From NCBI GenBank assembly GCA_017537495.1, contig JAFYKS010000165.1:1-8433 (forward strand): 8,433 nt of DNA, given 5' to 3'. Origin of the DNA: Bacillota bacterium. GTDB lineage: Bacteria; Bacillota; Clostridia; Peptostreptococcales; Anaerovoracaceae. A program made the translations under genes and the position numbers. Below, piece after piece: positions 1 to 5,985 of this stretch. Under the pieces are notes generated by a model, which was not told the origin of the DNA, ran no database searches, and saw nothing but the letters and a program-made list of their open reading frames with translations. Position 1 is the stretch's first letter. Every line of letters begins with the position of its first letter.

Positions 1-972
1 AGCCTTCAGAACTTCCAGAGCCTTTTCAGCCTGGTCTGCAGCCACTACGATGGACATACCCACACCCCTGTTGTAAGTGTTGTACATATCTCTTTCAGGA
101 ATGTTGCCGGTTTCCATCAGATACTTGAAGATAGGCAGAACCTTTACATCGTCCTTCTTGATCTTCGCAGAGAAACCATCTGGCAGGGATCTAGGAATGT
201 TTTCGTAGAAACCACCGCCGGTAATGTGAGAGATTGCCTTTACTTCTACTGCTTCCAGCAGAGCCAGAACAGGCTTTACGTAAATCTTTGTTGGGGTCAG
301 CAGAGTTTCACCCAGGGATGCACCGCCCAGAGCTTCCACAGGAGCCTTCAGGTCTGCGTTTTCCACGTCGAATACCTTACGAACCAGGGAGAAACCGTTG
401 GAGTGAACACCGCTGGAAGGCAGAGCGATGATTACGTCGCCTTCTGCAACCTTGTTGTTGTCCAGGATCTTATCTTTATCAACTACGCCAACTGCGAAAC
501 CAGCCAGGTCATATTCATCTTCAGGATAGAAGCCAGGCATTTCTGCAGTTTCACCGCCGGTCAGGGATGCACCGGACTGTACGCAGCCTTCAGCAACACC
601 AGCTACCAGCTGAGCGATCTTTTCAGGGAAGTTCTTGCCGCATGCGATGTAGTCCAGGAACAGTAATGGCTTCGCACCGCAGCAGATGATGTCGTTTACA
701 CACATTGCTACGCAGTCGATACCTACTGTATCATGCTTGTCCATCAGGAAGGCAATCTTCAGCTTGGTACCTACACCGTCAGTACCGCTCACCAGAACCG
801 GCTTGGTAATGCCGGTCATGTCCAGTTCCACCAGACCGCCGAAGCCGCCGATGCCGGACAGTTCCTTACCGGTCAGGGTTCTTGCGATGTGTTCCTTCAT
901 CAGTTCCACTGCCTTGTAACCCGCGGTAATATCTACGCCTGCTGCCTTGTAGCTTTCACTCTGACTTTTCAT
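1..972 (-). CDS. purM: Phosphoribosylformylglycinamidine cyclo-ligase (AIR synthetase), 3' end cut by window
   Basis: PurM converts formylglycinamidine ribonucleotide plus ATP to aminoimidazole ribonucleotide (AIR), step 5 of cytosolic de novo purine synthesis. Reading from the ATG at 970-972, 324 codons stay open to base 1 without a stop. The family is usually about 340-350 residues, so only the last 20 or so are missing. Visible family signatures are the start [14 protein letters not shown], the Gly-rich GIGGFGGL, the nucleotide-binding [13 protein letters not shown], the segment [21 protein letters not shown], the motif [13 protein letters not shown], the segment [12 protein letters not shown], and [13 protein letters not shown] near the end. 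A GAGAGG ribosome binding site lies just upstream, 51 bases after the purE stop, so it is probably co-transcribed with purE. Codon use is strongly biased (CTG, GGT, GAA, AAG), as in a well-expressed gene. Family assignment is secure. Confidence 0.97.
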   Translation of the reverse strand, partial: MKSQSESYKAAGVDITAGYKAVELMKEHIARTLTGKELSGIGGFGGLVELDMTGITKPVLVSGTDGVGTKLKIAFLMDKHDTVGIDCVAMCVNDIICCGAKPLLFLDYIACGKNFPEKIAQLVAGVAEGCVQSGASLTGGETAEMPGFYPEDEYDLAGFAVGVVDKDKILDNNKVAEGDVIIALPSSGVHSNGFSLVRKVFDVENADLKAPVEALGGASLGETLLTPTKIYVKPVLALLEAVEVKAISHITGGGFYENIPRSLPDGFSAKIKKDDVKVLPIFKYLMETGNIPERDMYNTYNRGVGMSIVVAADQAEKALEVLKA

Positions 973-1022
973 TGTTCTATTTCCTCTCTTTCAAAAAATG
1001 CTTCATTATAAATTCGAATTAA

Positions 1023-1517
1023 TTAACCGTTGTACTTTGCTTCGATTTCTGCGTTCTTAGCCAGAACCTTGTCAGAAGCTTTCTTTCTGTAAGCAACCAG
1101 CTTCTCAGCCAGTTCTTCATTTTCCACTGCCAGAATCTGCACCGCCAGCAGAGCTGCATTGGCTGCACCGTTGATTGCTACGGTTGCAACCGGCATGCCG
1201 CTTGGCATCTGTACAGTTGACAGCAGAGCATCCATACCATCCAGAACGGAGGACTTTACAGGGATACCGATAACCGGCAGGGTGGTGTTGGCTGCCATGG
1301 CACCTGCCAGGTGAGCCGCCATACCCGCTGCTGCGATGATAGCTGCCATGCCGTTAGCCTTGGCATTCTTTGCAAAATCTGCAGCTTCTGCTGGTGTTCT
1401 GTGTGCAGACAGTACGCGTACTTCGAAAGGTACACCGAACTCTTCCAGCACAGCAAACGCTTTTTCTACTACAGGAAGGTCACTGTCGCTTCCCATGATG
1501 ATTCCGATTTTCTTCAT
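1023..1517 (-). CDS. purE: 5-(carboxyamino)imidazole ribonucleotide mutase, class I PurE
   Basis: Class I PurE interconverts N5-carboxyaminoimidazole ribonucleotide and 4-carboxy-AIR in de novo purine synthesis. It acts in the cytosol, normally as an octamer. The 164-residue product has the usual length. The phosphate-binding MGSDSDLP lies at residues 8-15, the SAHRTP loop at 37-42 (His39), the [11 protein letters not shown] active-site segment at 62-72 (His69), and a [15 protein letters not shown] segment from residue 103. AAAGMAAH replaces the more usual AGGAAH, a mild variation with the histidine kept. The ATG at 1515-1517 is preceded by GGAGGAAAG (ATGGAGGAAAGAG). It is the first gene of a purE-purM transcript controlled by the ZTP riboswitch upstream. 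Its product feeds the step after carboxylation of the PurM product, and having purM second is consistent with one pathway operon. Confidence 0.97.
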   Translation of the reverse strand: MKKIGIIMGSDSDLPVVEKAFAVLEEFGVPFEVRVLSAHRTPAEAADFAKNAKANGMAAIIAAAGMAAHLAGAMAANTTLPVIGIPVKSSVLDGMDALLSTVQMPSGMPVATVAINGAANAALLAVQILAVENEELAEKLVAYRKKASDKVLAKNAEIEAKYNG

Positions 1518-1567
1518 CTCTTTCCTCCATTTTACTCACTTTAACAGGGGCCGGCCGCGGCTCCTGT

Positions 1568-1612
1568 AAGAAAAAAGGACAGTTCAATCCCTTGGTTATA
1601 GGTGAACTGCCC
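1568..1612 (-). terminator. Riboswitch-controlled intrinsic terminator in the purE leader
   Basis: In the minus-strand RNA, GGGCAGUUCA (1612-1603) pairs along its full length, with one G-U pair, with UGAACUGUCC (1586-1577). A 16-base loop separates the arms and UUUUUU follows immediately (1576-1571). The first four bases of the 5' arm (GGGC, 1612-1609) are the 3' end of the conserved CCGUCUGGGC of the aptamer. Aptamer folding and terminator folding therefore exclude one another. The hairpin sits about 50 bases before the purE start. Confidence 0.92.
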
Positions 1613-1690
1613 AGACGGTCGACTTTAATATAACCCGTGTTCCTCCGTGGTGCTCCACAATACTTCCGTCAGTCACGCCGGGCCTCGTAT
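1609..1690 (-). promoter_or_regulatory. ZTP/ZMP riboswitch aptamer (pfl motif)
   Basis: The pfl RNA binds ZMP/ZTP, the intermediate that accumulates when 10-formyl-THF is short, and turns on purine and one-carbon genes. In minus-strand RNA a CGUGACUGACGGAA segment (1677-1664) is followed by the P2 hairpin GUGG-AGCA-CCAC (1658-1647), then GGAGGAACACGGG. A CCCG (1682-1679) with CGGG (1637-1634) can close P1. After an AU-rich linker comes the conserved CCGUCUGGGC (1618-1609). GACGG (1670-1666) pairs perfectly with CCGUC (1618-1614), forming the pseudoknot expected for this class. The remaining UGGGC is the ligand-contacting part and overlaps the terminator arm. Genomic context (purE, purM) fits. 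I matched the motif from memory rather than with a covariance model. Confidence 0.93.
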
Positions 1691-1724
1691 TTACATCTAA
1701 ATGCGTATATACATTCATATTAAG

Positions 1725-1753
1725 ATTATATTATAACAGCCCTTTTCAGTCAA
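1725..1753 (-). promoter_or_regulatory. Sigma-A promoter of the purE-purM operon
   Basis: On the minus strand a TTGACT -35 element (1753-1748) and a TATAAT -10 element (1730-1725) are separated by exactly 17 bases. Transcription would begin near 1718, giving an untranslated leader of about 200 bases that contains the full riboswitch and terminator before the purE start at 1517. Confidence 0.88.
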
Positions 1754-1762
1754 GGAAAAGGG
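1740..1762. repeat. 8-bp perfect inverted repeat centred on the purE -35 box
   Basis: CCCTTTTC (1740-1747) and GAAAAGGG (1755-1762) are perfect inverted repeats around a 7-base spacer that contains the -35 hexamer of the pur promoter. A repressor bound here would cover the -35 element, so it is a candidate operator. An 8-bp repeat with a short spacer is expected about once by chance in a window this size, so only its position makes it notable. It has no U-tract and is upstream of the pur start site, so it is not the pur terminator. From 1764 to about 1834 I see nothing convincing. Confidence 0.4.
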
Positions 1763-1834
1763 GTTGTAAAAAGAGCTGTTTTTTTCTCTGAGAATCAGTT
1801 CCCAAGCCTCCATTTCCGGCAGCAATCATCCCTC

Positions 1835-1877
1835 CGCCCATCACTTCACCCATTCGTTCACCCATTAATCGACCATT
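1835..1877 (+). promoter_or_regulatory. Phased CCCAT repeats: candidate activator binding region for the iadA operon
   Basis: CGCCCAT (1835), CACCCAT (1847) and CACCCAT (1859) recur every 12 bases, followed by GACCATT (1871) one turn later. The decamer TTCACCCATT occurs exactly twice (1845-1854, 1857-1866). This lies roughly 140-170 bp upstream of the GG of the sigma-54 promoter at 2017, the usual place for enhancer-type activator sites. The same decamer is present in the promoter of the regulator gene (7976-7985). Inference: these are binding sites for the sigma-54 activator encoded at 5958-7949. A further weaker match, CGTCCATT, lies at 1901-1908. Confidence 0.6.
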
Positions 1878-2014
1878 TGCACGGCATTTATACAAATTCC
1901 CGTCCATTTCGTCCCGGATGCCGCCGGTTCTGCAGTTTTCAAAAGGATTGATATTTCAACATTTCCTCACATTACGTCCCGTTTTTTCACAAAGTCTTCA
2001 CAAACAGTCACATT

Positions 2015-2031
2015 TTGGCACTCTTTTTGCT
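2015..2031 (+). promoter_or_regulatory. Sigma-54 (RpoN) -24/-12 promoter of the iadA operon
   Basis: TTGGCAC (2015-2021), five bases, then TTGCT (2027-2031) matches the RpoN consensus TGGCAC-N5-TTGC. The invariant GG (2017-2018) and GC (2029-2030) are ten bases apart, as required. Transcription is expected near 2042, giving a leader of about 80 bases before the iadA start. Such promoters need an AAA+ activator, and one is encoded three genes away in this window. Confidence 0.9.
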
Positions 2032-2110
2032 ACTGTATTATTATACATGCCGCATACAGATTTTGCCGGGACAGGCGCAGAAAGGCGGCAACAAAGTCAA
2101 AAAACTGACG

Positions 2111-2127
2111 AGGAGGTATGTACATTG
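2111..2127 (+). promoter_or_regulatory. Shine-Dalgarno and TTG start that fix the iadA N-terminus
   Basis: AGGAGG (2111-2116) is followed after 8 bases by an in-frame TTG (2125-2127). The ATG at 2118-2120 is out of frame, only one base from the Shine-Dalgarno, and stops after seven codons. In-frame ATGs further upstream (2047 and 1918) lie at or before the sigma-54 start site and would add residues absent from the family. TTG at 2125 is therefore the preferred start. Confidence 0.8.
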
Positions 2128-3261
2128 ATCCAGTTAATTAAAAACGTAAAAGTATTCCGCGACGGAGAATGGAAGCTGAGCGAAATTCTGGTCGCTGATA
2201 AGAAAATCGAAAAAATTGCTGATCACATCGACTGCTGTTTCGAAGACATGGTTGTTACAGATGGAAAAGGTATGACTGCCATTCCGGGCTACATCGACCA
2301 GCACGTTCACGTATGCGGCGGCGGCGGCGAAGGAAGCTTCATCACCCAGGTTCCGCCATTAAAGTTCAGTGAACCGGTCAAAGCCGGTGTAACCACACTG
2401 GTCGGCCTGCTGGGAACTGACGGCACCACCAGAAGCGTGAAGAATCTGGTAGCAAAGACCAAAGCACTGAAAGAATTCGGTCTCACAGCTTACTGTCTGA
2501 CCGGCAACTATAATTACCCATCCCCTACCCTGACCGGTAGTGTGATGGATGATATCGTATTTGTAGACGAAATCATCGGTGTTAAAATCGCTATTGCAGA
2601 CCACCGTTCCGCAAACATGACCACCGAGTCCCTGATTAAGCTGGCATCCGACGCACGTGTAGCAGGCATGCTTTCCGGCAAGCCTGGCATCGTACATCTG
2701 CATACCGGCAGCGGCAAGAACCCGCTGGACATCGTCTTTGACGCTCTGGACAATTCCGAAATTCCAATCGCAAACTTCCGTCCAACCCACCTGGCACCGA
2801 AGTACGAACATGCTCTTAAATTCGCAGAAAGAGGCGGTTATGTAGACTTCACCTGCGACCCTGATGACATGTACAACCGTGCAGGCCTGCTTTGCAGAGC
2901 GCTGGACGAAGTACCGGAAGGCATGATGACCATCAGTACCGACAGCAACGGAAGCCTGCCTGTATGGAATGAAAAGAACGAAATGGTCGGTATCACAGCA
3001 GCCAGCATCGGTGCACTCCATGCAACCATCAAGGCCATGGTGGAAATGCACAGCTGTCCGCTGGAAAAGGCAATCAAGCCGGTTACCGAAAACGTGGCGA
3101 AAGCCCTGAAACTGTATCCTGCCAAGGGCACCCTGGCATCCGGTTCCGATGCAGACATCGTACTGCTGGATGAAGAACTGAACATCAGCTCCGTATACGC
3201 TATGGGCAAATGCATGCTGAGGGACGGCGAAATGCAGGTACACGCAAACTTCGAATTCTAA
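2125..3261 (+). CDS. iadA: Isoaspartyl dipeptidase (beta-aspartyl peptidase), M38 metallohydrolase
   Basis: IadA is a cytosolic two-zinc enzyme of the amidohydrolase superfamily that splits beta-aspartyl (isoaspartyl) dipeptides to aspartate plus an amino acid. These dipeptides arise from damaged proteins and from cyanophycin breakdown. The TTG-initiated product is 378 residues, close to the E. coli enzyme (about 390). By alignment from memory with E. coli IadA, the metal ligands are His60 and His62 (DQHVH), Lys154 (IGVK, carboxylated bridging lysine), His193 (HLHTG), His222 (PTH) and Asp273 (STDSNGS). Substrate-contact residues also appear kept: Glu69 in GGGGE, Tyr129 in LTGNYNYPS, Arg161 in DHRSA. 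GLLGTD lies at 95-100 and GSDADIVLLDEEL near the C-terminus. It is the first gene after the sigma-54 promoter, so expression should depend on the activator at 5958-7949. No key residue is missing. Confidence 0.95.
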   Translation: MIQLIKNVKVFRDGEWKLSEILVADKKIEKIADHIDCCFEDMVVTDGKGMTAIPGYIDQHVHVCGGGGEGSFITQVPPLKFSEPVKAGVTTLVGLLGTDGTTRSVKNLVAKTKALKEFGLTAYCLTGNYNYPSPTLTGSVMDDIVFVDEIIGVKIAIADHRSANMTTESLIKLASDARVAGMLSGKPGIVHLHTGSGKNPLDIVFDALDNSEIPIANFRPTHLAPKYEHALKFAERGGYVDFTCDPDDMYNRAGLLCRALDEVPEGMMTISTDSNGSLPVWNEKNEMVGITAASIGALHATIKAMVEMHSCPLEKAIKPVTENVAKALKLYPAKGTLASGSDADIVLLDEELNISSVYAMGKCMLRDGEMQVHANFEF

Positions 3262-3287
3262 GAAGTCTGCACTCTAAGTAATGTTAA

Positions 3288-3326
3288 TAAAGCACCGCAA
3301 AAAAGAAAATGCACTCCGGTGCTTTA
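3288..3326 (+). other. Intercistronic hairpin between iadA and the transporter gene
   Basis: TAAAGCACCG (3288-3297) and CGGTGCTTTA (3317-3326) form a perfect 10-bp stem with a 19-base A-rich loop. Only three U residues end the stem and AUAUAAG follows, so it is a weak terminator at best. It may instead mark an RNA processing or stability site that sets different levels for iadA and the transporter. It ends just before the transporter Shine-Dalgarno (GAAAGGAG, 3333-3340). Confidence 0.7.
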
Positions 3327-3348
3327 ATATAAGAAAGGAGAAAATATT

Positions 3349-4761
3349 ATGTCAAACAATGAAAAGGCTAAGAAGAAATTCCAGCTGCCTGACACATGGA
3401 TCGTGGTATTCTGCATGGTTGTAATCGTTGCAATTTTATCATGGATTATTCCTCCAGGAACCTATCAGTACGAAACTGTAGAAATTAACGGTTCCATGCG
3501 TAACCTGGCTATCGAAGGTTCCTTCGAATATCTGGAAGAAGGCTCCGGTACACCTACCGGCTTCCTGGGCGTATTCTCTGCACTGTACAGAGGCTGCGTA
3601 AACACAGCAAGCACCATCTTCATGGTACTGACATGCTGTTCCACCTTCAGAATCATGGTACAGACCGGCGCATTCCACGCTGGTATCGGCGTACTGCTGA
3701 AGAAGCTGGGCAAATCCGGTCCTATCCTGATTATCATTATGATGATCATCTTCGGTCTGGGCGGTTCCGTTTTCGGTATGCTGTCTGAATTCTTCGGTTT
3801 CTATCCTCTGGTTGTAGGTCTGGCAATCGCAATGGGCTACGACGCAATGGTAGGTATGGCTATCCTGGCACTGGGCGCATACGTAGGTTTCGCTGCTGGT
3901 ACTCTGAACCCTTATAACGTAATGATTTCCCAGGGTATCGCACAGGTTGAACTGTTCACAAACCTGTGGTACCGTTGGGTATGCTTCGCTGTAATGGTTG
4001 GTATCTGTATCATCTGGGTACTGTGGTACGGCGCAAAAGTTAAAAAGGATCCTTCCAAGTCCATCGTTTACGGCATCAAGAACATGCACTCCTTCTCCGA
4101 TGGAGACATGGATCAGTACAAACTGGACAAGAAGACTATCCTGGTTCTGATCGACCTGCTGGTAGTTCTGTGTATCCTGGCAGTCGGCCTGCTGAAGTAC
4201 GGCTGGGGCAACTCTCAGCTGTGCGGTCTGTTCATCGCAATGTCCATCTTCGCAGCAGTTGTATCCGGCTGGAGCGGAGACAAGTACGTAGCTGAATTCG
4301 TAGAAGGCGTTAAAGGCATGGCTTGGGGCGCACTGATCGCTGGTATCGCTGGTGGTATCATGGTAGTTATGAACGATGCTCTGATCATCGACACTATCAT
4401 TCACTTCCTGGCTGAACTGCTGAAGAGCGCACCTAACCAGATTTCTGCTCAGCTGATGCTGCTGGTTCAGACTGCAATCAATCTGCCAATCTGTTCCTCC
4501 ACAGGTCAGGCTGCAGTAACAATGCCTATCATGGCACCTCTGGGTGATGCTCTGAACATCTCCCGTGACGTTACTTGTCTGATTTACCAGCTGGCTGGTG
4601 GTCTGACTGACCTGATCTACCCAGTATCCAACATCGTAATCGTTTGCGGTCTGTGCGACATCAAGTACGAAACATGGTTAAAGTGGGTAATGCCTCTGGT
4701 TGGTATTCTGTTCGTAGCAGAAATGGCTCTGGTTTCCGTATTCTTAATGCTGGGTCTGTAA
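3349..4761 (+). CDS. YfcC/DcuC-family inner-membrane transporter
   Basis: A 470-residue polytopic membrane protein of the DcuC/YfcC superfamily (C4-dicarboxylate carrier and basic amino-acid antiporter relatives). A basic N-terminus (KAKKK) precedes a first membrane segment at about 16-34 ending in the family-typical IIPPGTYQY. Further hydrophobic segments lie near 88-105, 124-144, 150-185, 208-228, 263-283, 290-306, 323-345, 363-400, 409-434 and 445-468. Family signatures are FGMLSEFFGFYPLVVGLAIA (143-162), AAGTLNPYNVMISQGIAQ (182-199), the re-entrant-like SSTGQAAVTMPIMAPLGD (383-400) and GGLTDLIYPVSN (417-428). The substrate cannot be read from sequence. Beside iadA, an acidic amino acid or small peptide is a reasonable inference, either uptake of the dipeptide or exchange of products. 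Start: ATG 8 bases after GAAAGGAG. Strong codon bias suggests high expression when induced. Confidence 0.88.
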   Translation: MSNNEKAKKKFQLPDTWIVVFCMVVIVAILSWIIPPGTYQYETVEINGSMRNLAIEGSFEYLEEGSGTPTGFLGVFSALYRGCVNTASTIFMVLTCCSTFRIMVQTGAFHAGIGVLLKKLGKSGPILIIIMMIIFGLGGSVFGMLSEFFGFYPLVVGLAIAMGYDAMVGMAILALGAYVGFAAGTLNPYNVMISQGIAQVELFTNLWYRWVCFAVMVGICIIWVLWYGAKVKKDPSKSIVYGIKNMHSFSDGDMDQYKLDKKTILVLIDLLVVLCILAVGLLKYGWGNSQLCGLFIAMSIFAAVVSGWSGDKYVAEFVEGVKGMAWGALIAGIAGGIMVVMNDALIIDTIIHFLAELLKSAPNQISAQLMLLVQTAINLPICSSTGQAAVTMPIMAPLGDALNISRDVTCLIYQLAGGLTDLIYPVSNIVIVCGLCDIKYETWLKWVMPLVGILFVAEMALVSVFLMLGL

Positions 4762-4818
4762 TCCGCACAGGGATATCTGTAAACCACACAAAACTACATA
4801 CACTGTAGAAAAACACTG

Positions 4819-4848
4819 AGAGGGTGCCCGGTGGGCACCCTCTTTTTT
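4819..4848 (+). terminator. Strong intrinsic terminator after the transporter gene
   Basis: GAGGGTGCCC (4820-4829), loop GGT, then GGGCACCCTC (4833-4842) is a perfect GC-rich stem, extended by an outer A-T pair and followed by TTTTTT (4843-4848). It sits between the transporter and the serine hydrolase gene. A weaker 5-bp hairpin (CTACA, TGTAG, 4794-4808) lies just before it. Confidence 0.93.
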
Positions 4849-4865
4849 AAACGCTCCATTGCACA

Positions 4866-4881
4866 AAAGGAGGCTCCAATG
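4866..4881 (+). promoter_or_regulatory. Shine-Dalgarno and ATG start of the serine hydrolase gene
   Basis: AAAGGAGG (4866-4873) lies five bases before the ATG at 4879-4881. An in-frame GTG at 4831 falls inside the upstream terminator loop and stem, has no ribosome binding site and would add 16 unrelated residues, so it is rejected. Confidence 0.85.
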
Positions 4882-5892
4882 AAATTAAACAAAGTTTATC
4901 TGCAGAATCCCGATTCTGTAACTCAATTACTTATGAAAGAAATGGACCGTTTTGGGATCAAAGGCACCAGCGTGGCTCTGATTCACGAAGGAGAAATCAG
5001 TTATCAGAAAGCTCTGGGTGTGAAAAATCCTGAAGGCGATCCAATAACCGAAGATACATTAAATGAATCCGCATCCCTGACAAAAACCGTATTCGGCACC
5101 ATGGTCATGCGGATGGTACAGGAAGGAAAAATCGACCTGGACCAGCCAATCATGGAAGTTTTTAAAGGTCAGCCATGGTCCGAAGATCCACGTTTCCTGA
5201 CCATTACACCGCGCCACTGCCTTTGCCACAGCTGCGGCATGCCAAACTGGCAGGCTAAACCAATCGATATCAACTTTGATCCCGGCAGCAAATTCAGCTA
5301 CTCCGGTGAAGGTTATTTCCTGCTGCAGCACATGATTGAACAGGAAGAAGGCAAAGATCTGACTCAGCTGCTGAAAGAATATTTCCTGAAACCGCTGGCC
5401 ATGGAACGTGCTACTGCTACCTGGACACCGGAAGTTTACGCCGCATTCTCCTGCGGCTACAACAAGGAAGGAGAAGTGGTGAAAATCCGCGACAGACGCC
5501 GCACTGAGGGCAACGCACCAGAGCCCTGCGCCGCATGGTCCCTTTACGGAAATGCCTTCGAAATGGTTAAGTTCCAGCTTCACATCATCAGAGACCACGG
5601 CGGGCTGAACGAAGAAACATTCGCAGAAATGTGCAGACCGCAGAACTGGGCCACCGATGAAATCCCATGGGGCCTGGGCTGGGGTCTTACAAAGAAAGAC
5701 CCGGGCATTCTGTGGCACTGGGGCGACAACGAAGGTTTTGAAAATCTTTCTCTTCTGGATTGGAAGACCGGCGACGCACTGGTGATTTACACCAACAGCG
5801 ACCGCGGTTCCGCTTTCTGGAACGCTGTAGCTTCCGAGCTGACGGACGCTCCGATGGAAGACATCGCCCCCTTCGTCAAGGTATCCGAATAG
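4879..5892 (+). CDS. Cytoplasmic beta-lactamase-family (class C-like) serine hydrolase
   Basis: The 337-residue product belongs to the PF00144 family of penicillin-recognising fold enzymes, which includes class C beta-lactamases, esterases and D-aminopeptidases. Visible are the SxxK nucleophile motif Ser66-Leu-Thr-Lys69 (in NESASLTKTVFG), the HSCGMPNW segment (117-124) matching the family's HTSGLPxW, a YSG motif (Tyr141) in place of YxN, and His280-Trp-Gly282 (HWGDNEGF) in the KTG-like position. There is no signal peptide or lipobox, so it is probably cytosolic and not a cell-wall or resistance enzyme. Inference from context: a peptidase or amidase acting with IadA and the transporter on an imported peptide. 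The upstream terminator means it is read through at a reduced level or has its own promoter, and I see no convincing one between 4762 and 4860. Exact substrate unknown. Confidence 0.88.
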   Translation: MKLNKVYLQNPDSVTQLLMKEMDRFGIKGTSVALIHEGEISYQKALGVKNPEGDPITEDTLNESASLTKTVFGTMVMRMVQEGKIDLDQPIMEVFKGQPWSEDPRFLTITPRHCLCHSCGMPNWQAKPIDINFDPGSKFSYSGEGYFLLQHMIEQEEGKDLTQLLKEYFLKPLAMERATATWTPEVYAAFSCGYNKEGEVVKIRDRRRTEGNAPEPCAAWSLYGNAFEMVKFQLHIIRDHGGLNEETFAEMCRPQNWATDEIPWGLGWGLTKKDPGILWHWGDNEGFENLSLLDWKTGDALVIYTNSDRGSAFWNAVASELTDAPMEDIAPFVKVSE

Positions 5893-5930
5893 AAAATTAT
5901 CACCTCCAGCAGGAATATAACACCAATCCC

Positions 5931-5985
5931 AAAAAGGAAAAAGTGGGGACCAGCCGCCTACGGCAGCTGGATCCCCACTTTTCCT
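5931..5985. terminator. Bidirectional terminator between the converging hydrolase and regulator genes
   Basis: A long hairpin spans 5939-5982: AAAAGTGGGGA (5939-5949) pairs with TCCCCACTTTT (5972-5982), then CCAGCCGCC (5950-5958) with GGCAGCTGG (5962-5970) apart from one wobble, with a 3-base loop. Minus-strand RNA ends in UUUUUCCUUUUU, plus-strand RNA in UUUUCCUUU. The last codons and stop of the regulator gene (5958-5960) form part of the stem, so stop codon and terminator are fused. Confidence 0.9.

Noticed and set aside
226..1011. Plus-strand reading frames opposite purM
   Set aside because: They are antisense shadows of purM, with no ribosome binding sites and no recognisable domain.
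1601..1700. First thought of a guanine/adenine (xpt-type) purine riboswitch ahead of purE
   Set aside because: The conserved purine-riboswitch core is absent, whereas the pfl core, its pseudoknot and UGGGC are present.
1745..1908. Minus-strand small reading frame of about 53 codons starting ATG GAC GGG, with an MGE-rich repeat
   Set aside because: No Shine-Dalgarno before the ATG. The repeat is just the 12-base regulatory repeat read in frame, and the frame runs through the purE -35 element.
1940..1953. Near-match to an IHF site (TATCAA then TTT) between the CCCAT repeats and the sigma-54 promoter
   Set aside because: One consensus position is wrong, and Bacillota generally lack IHF. DNA bending by HU there is possible but not supported by sequence.
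2118..2141. Seven-codon mini reading frame (ATG TAC ATT GAT CCA GTT AAT TAA) overlapping the iadA start
   Set aside because: The ATG is only one base from the Shine-Dalgarno, too close for initiation. TTG at 2125 has ideal spacing.
2359..4404. Long minus-strand reading frames opposite iadA (2359-3243) and opposite the transporter (3439-4404)
   Set aside because: They lie wholly antisense to genes with clear family motifs, give Cys/His-rich low-sense proteins, and reflect strong codon bias on the coding strand.
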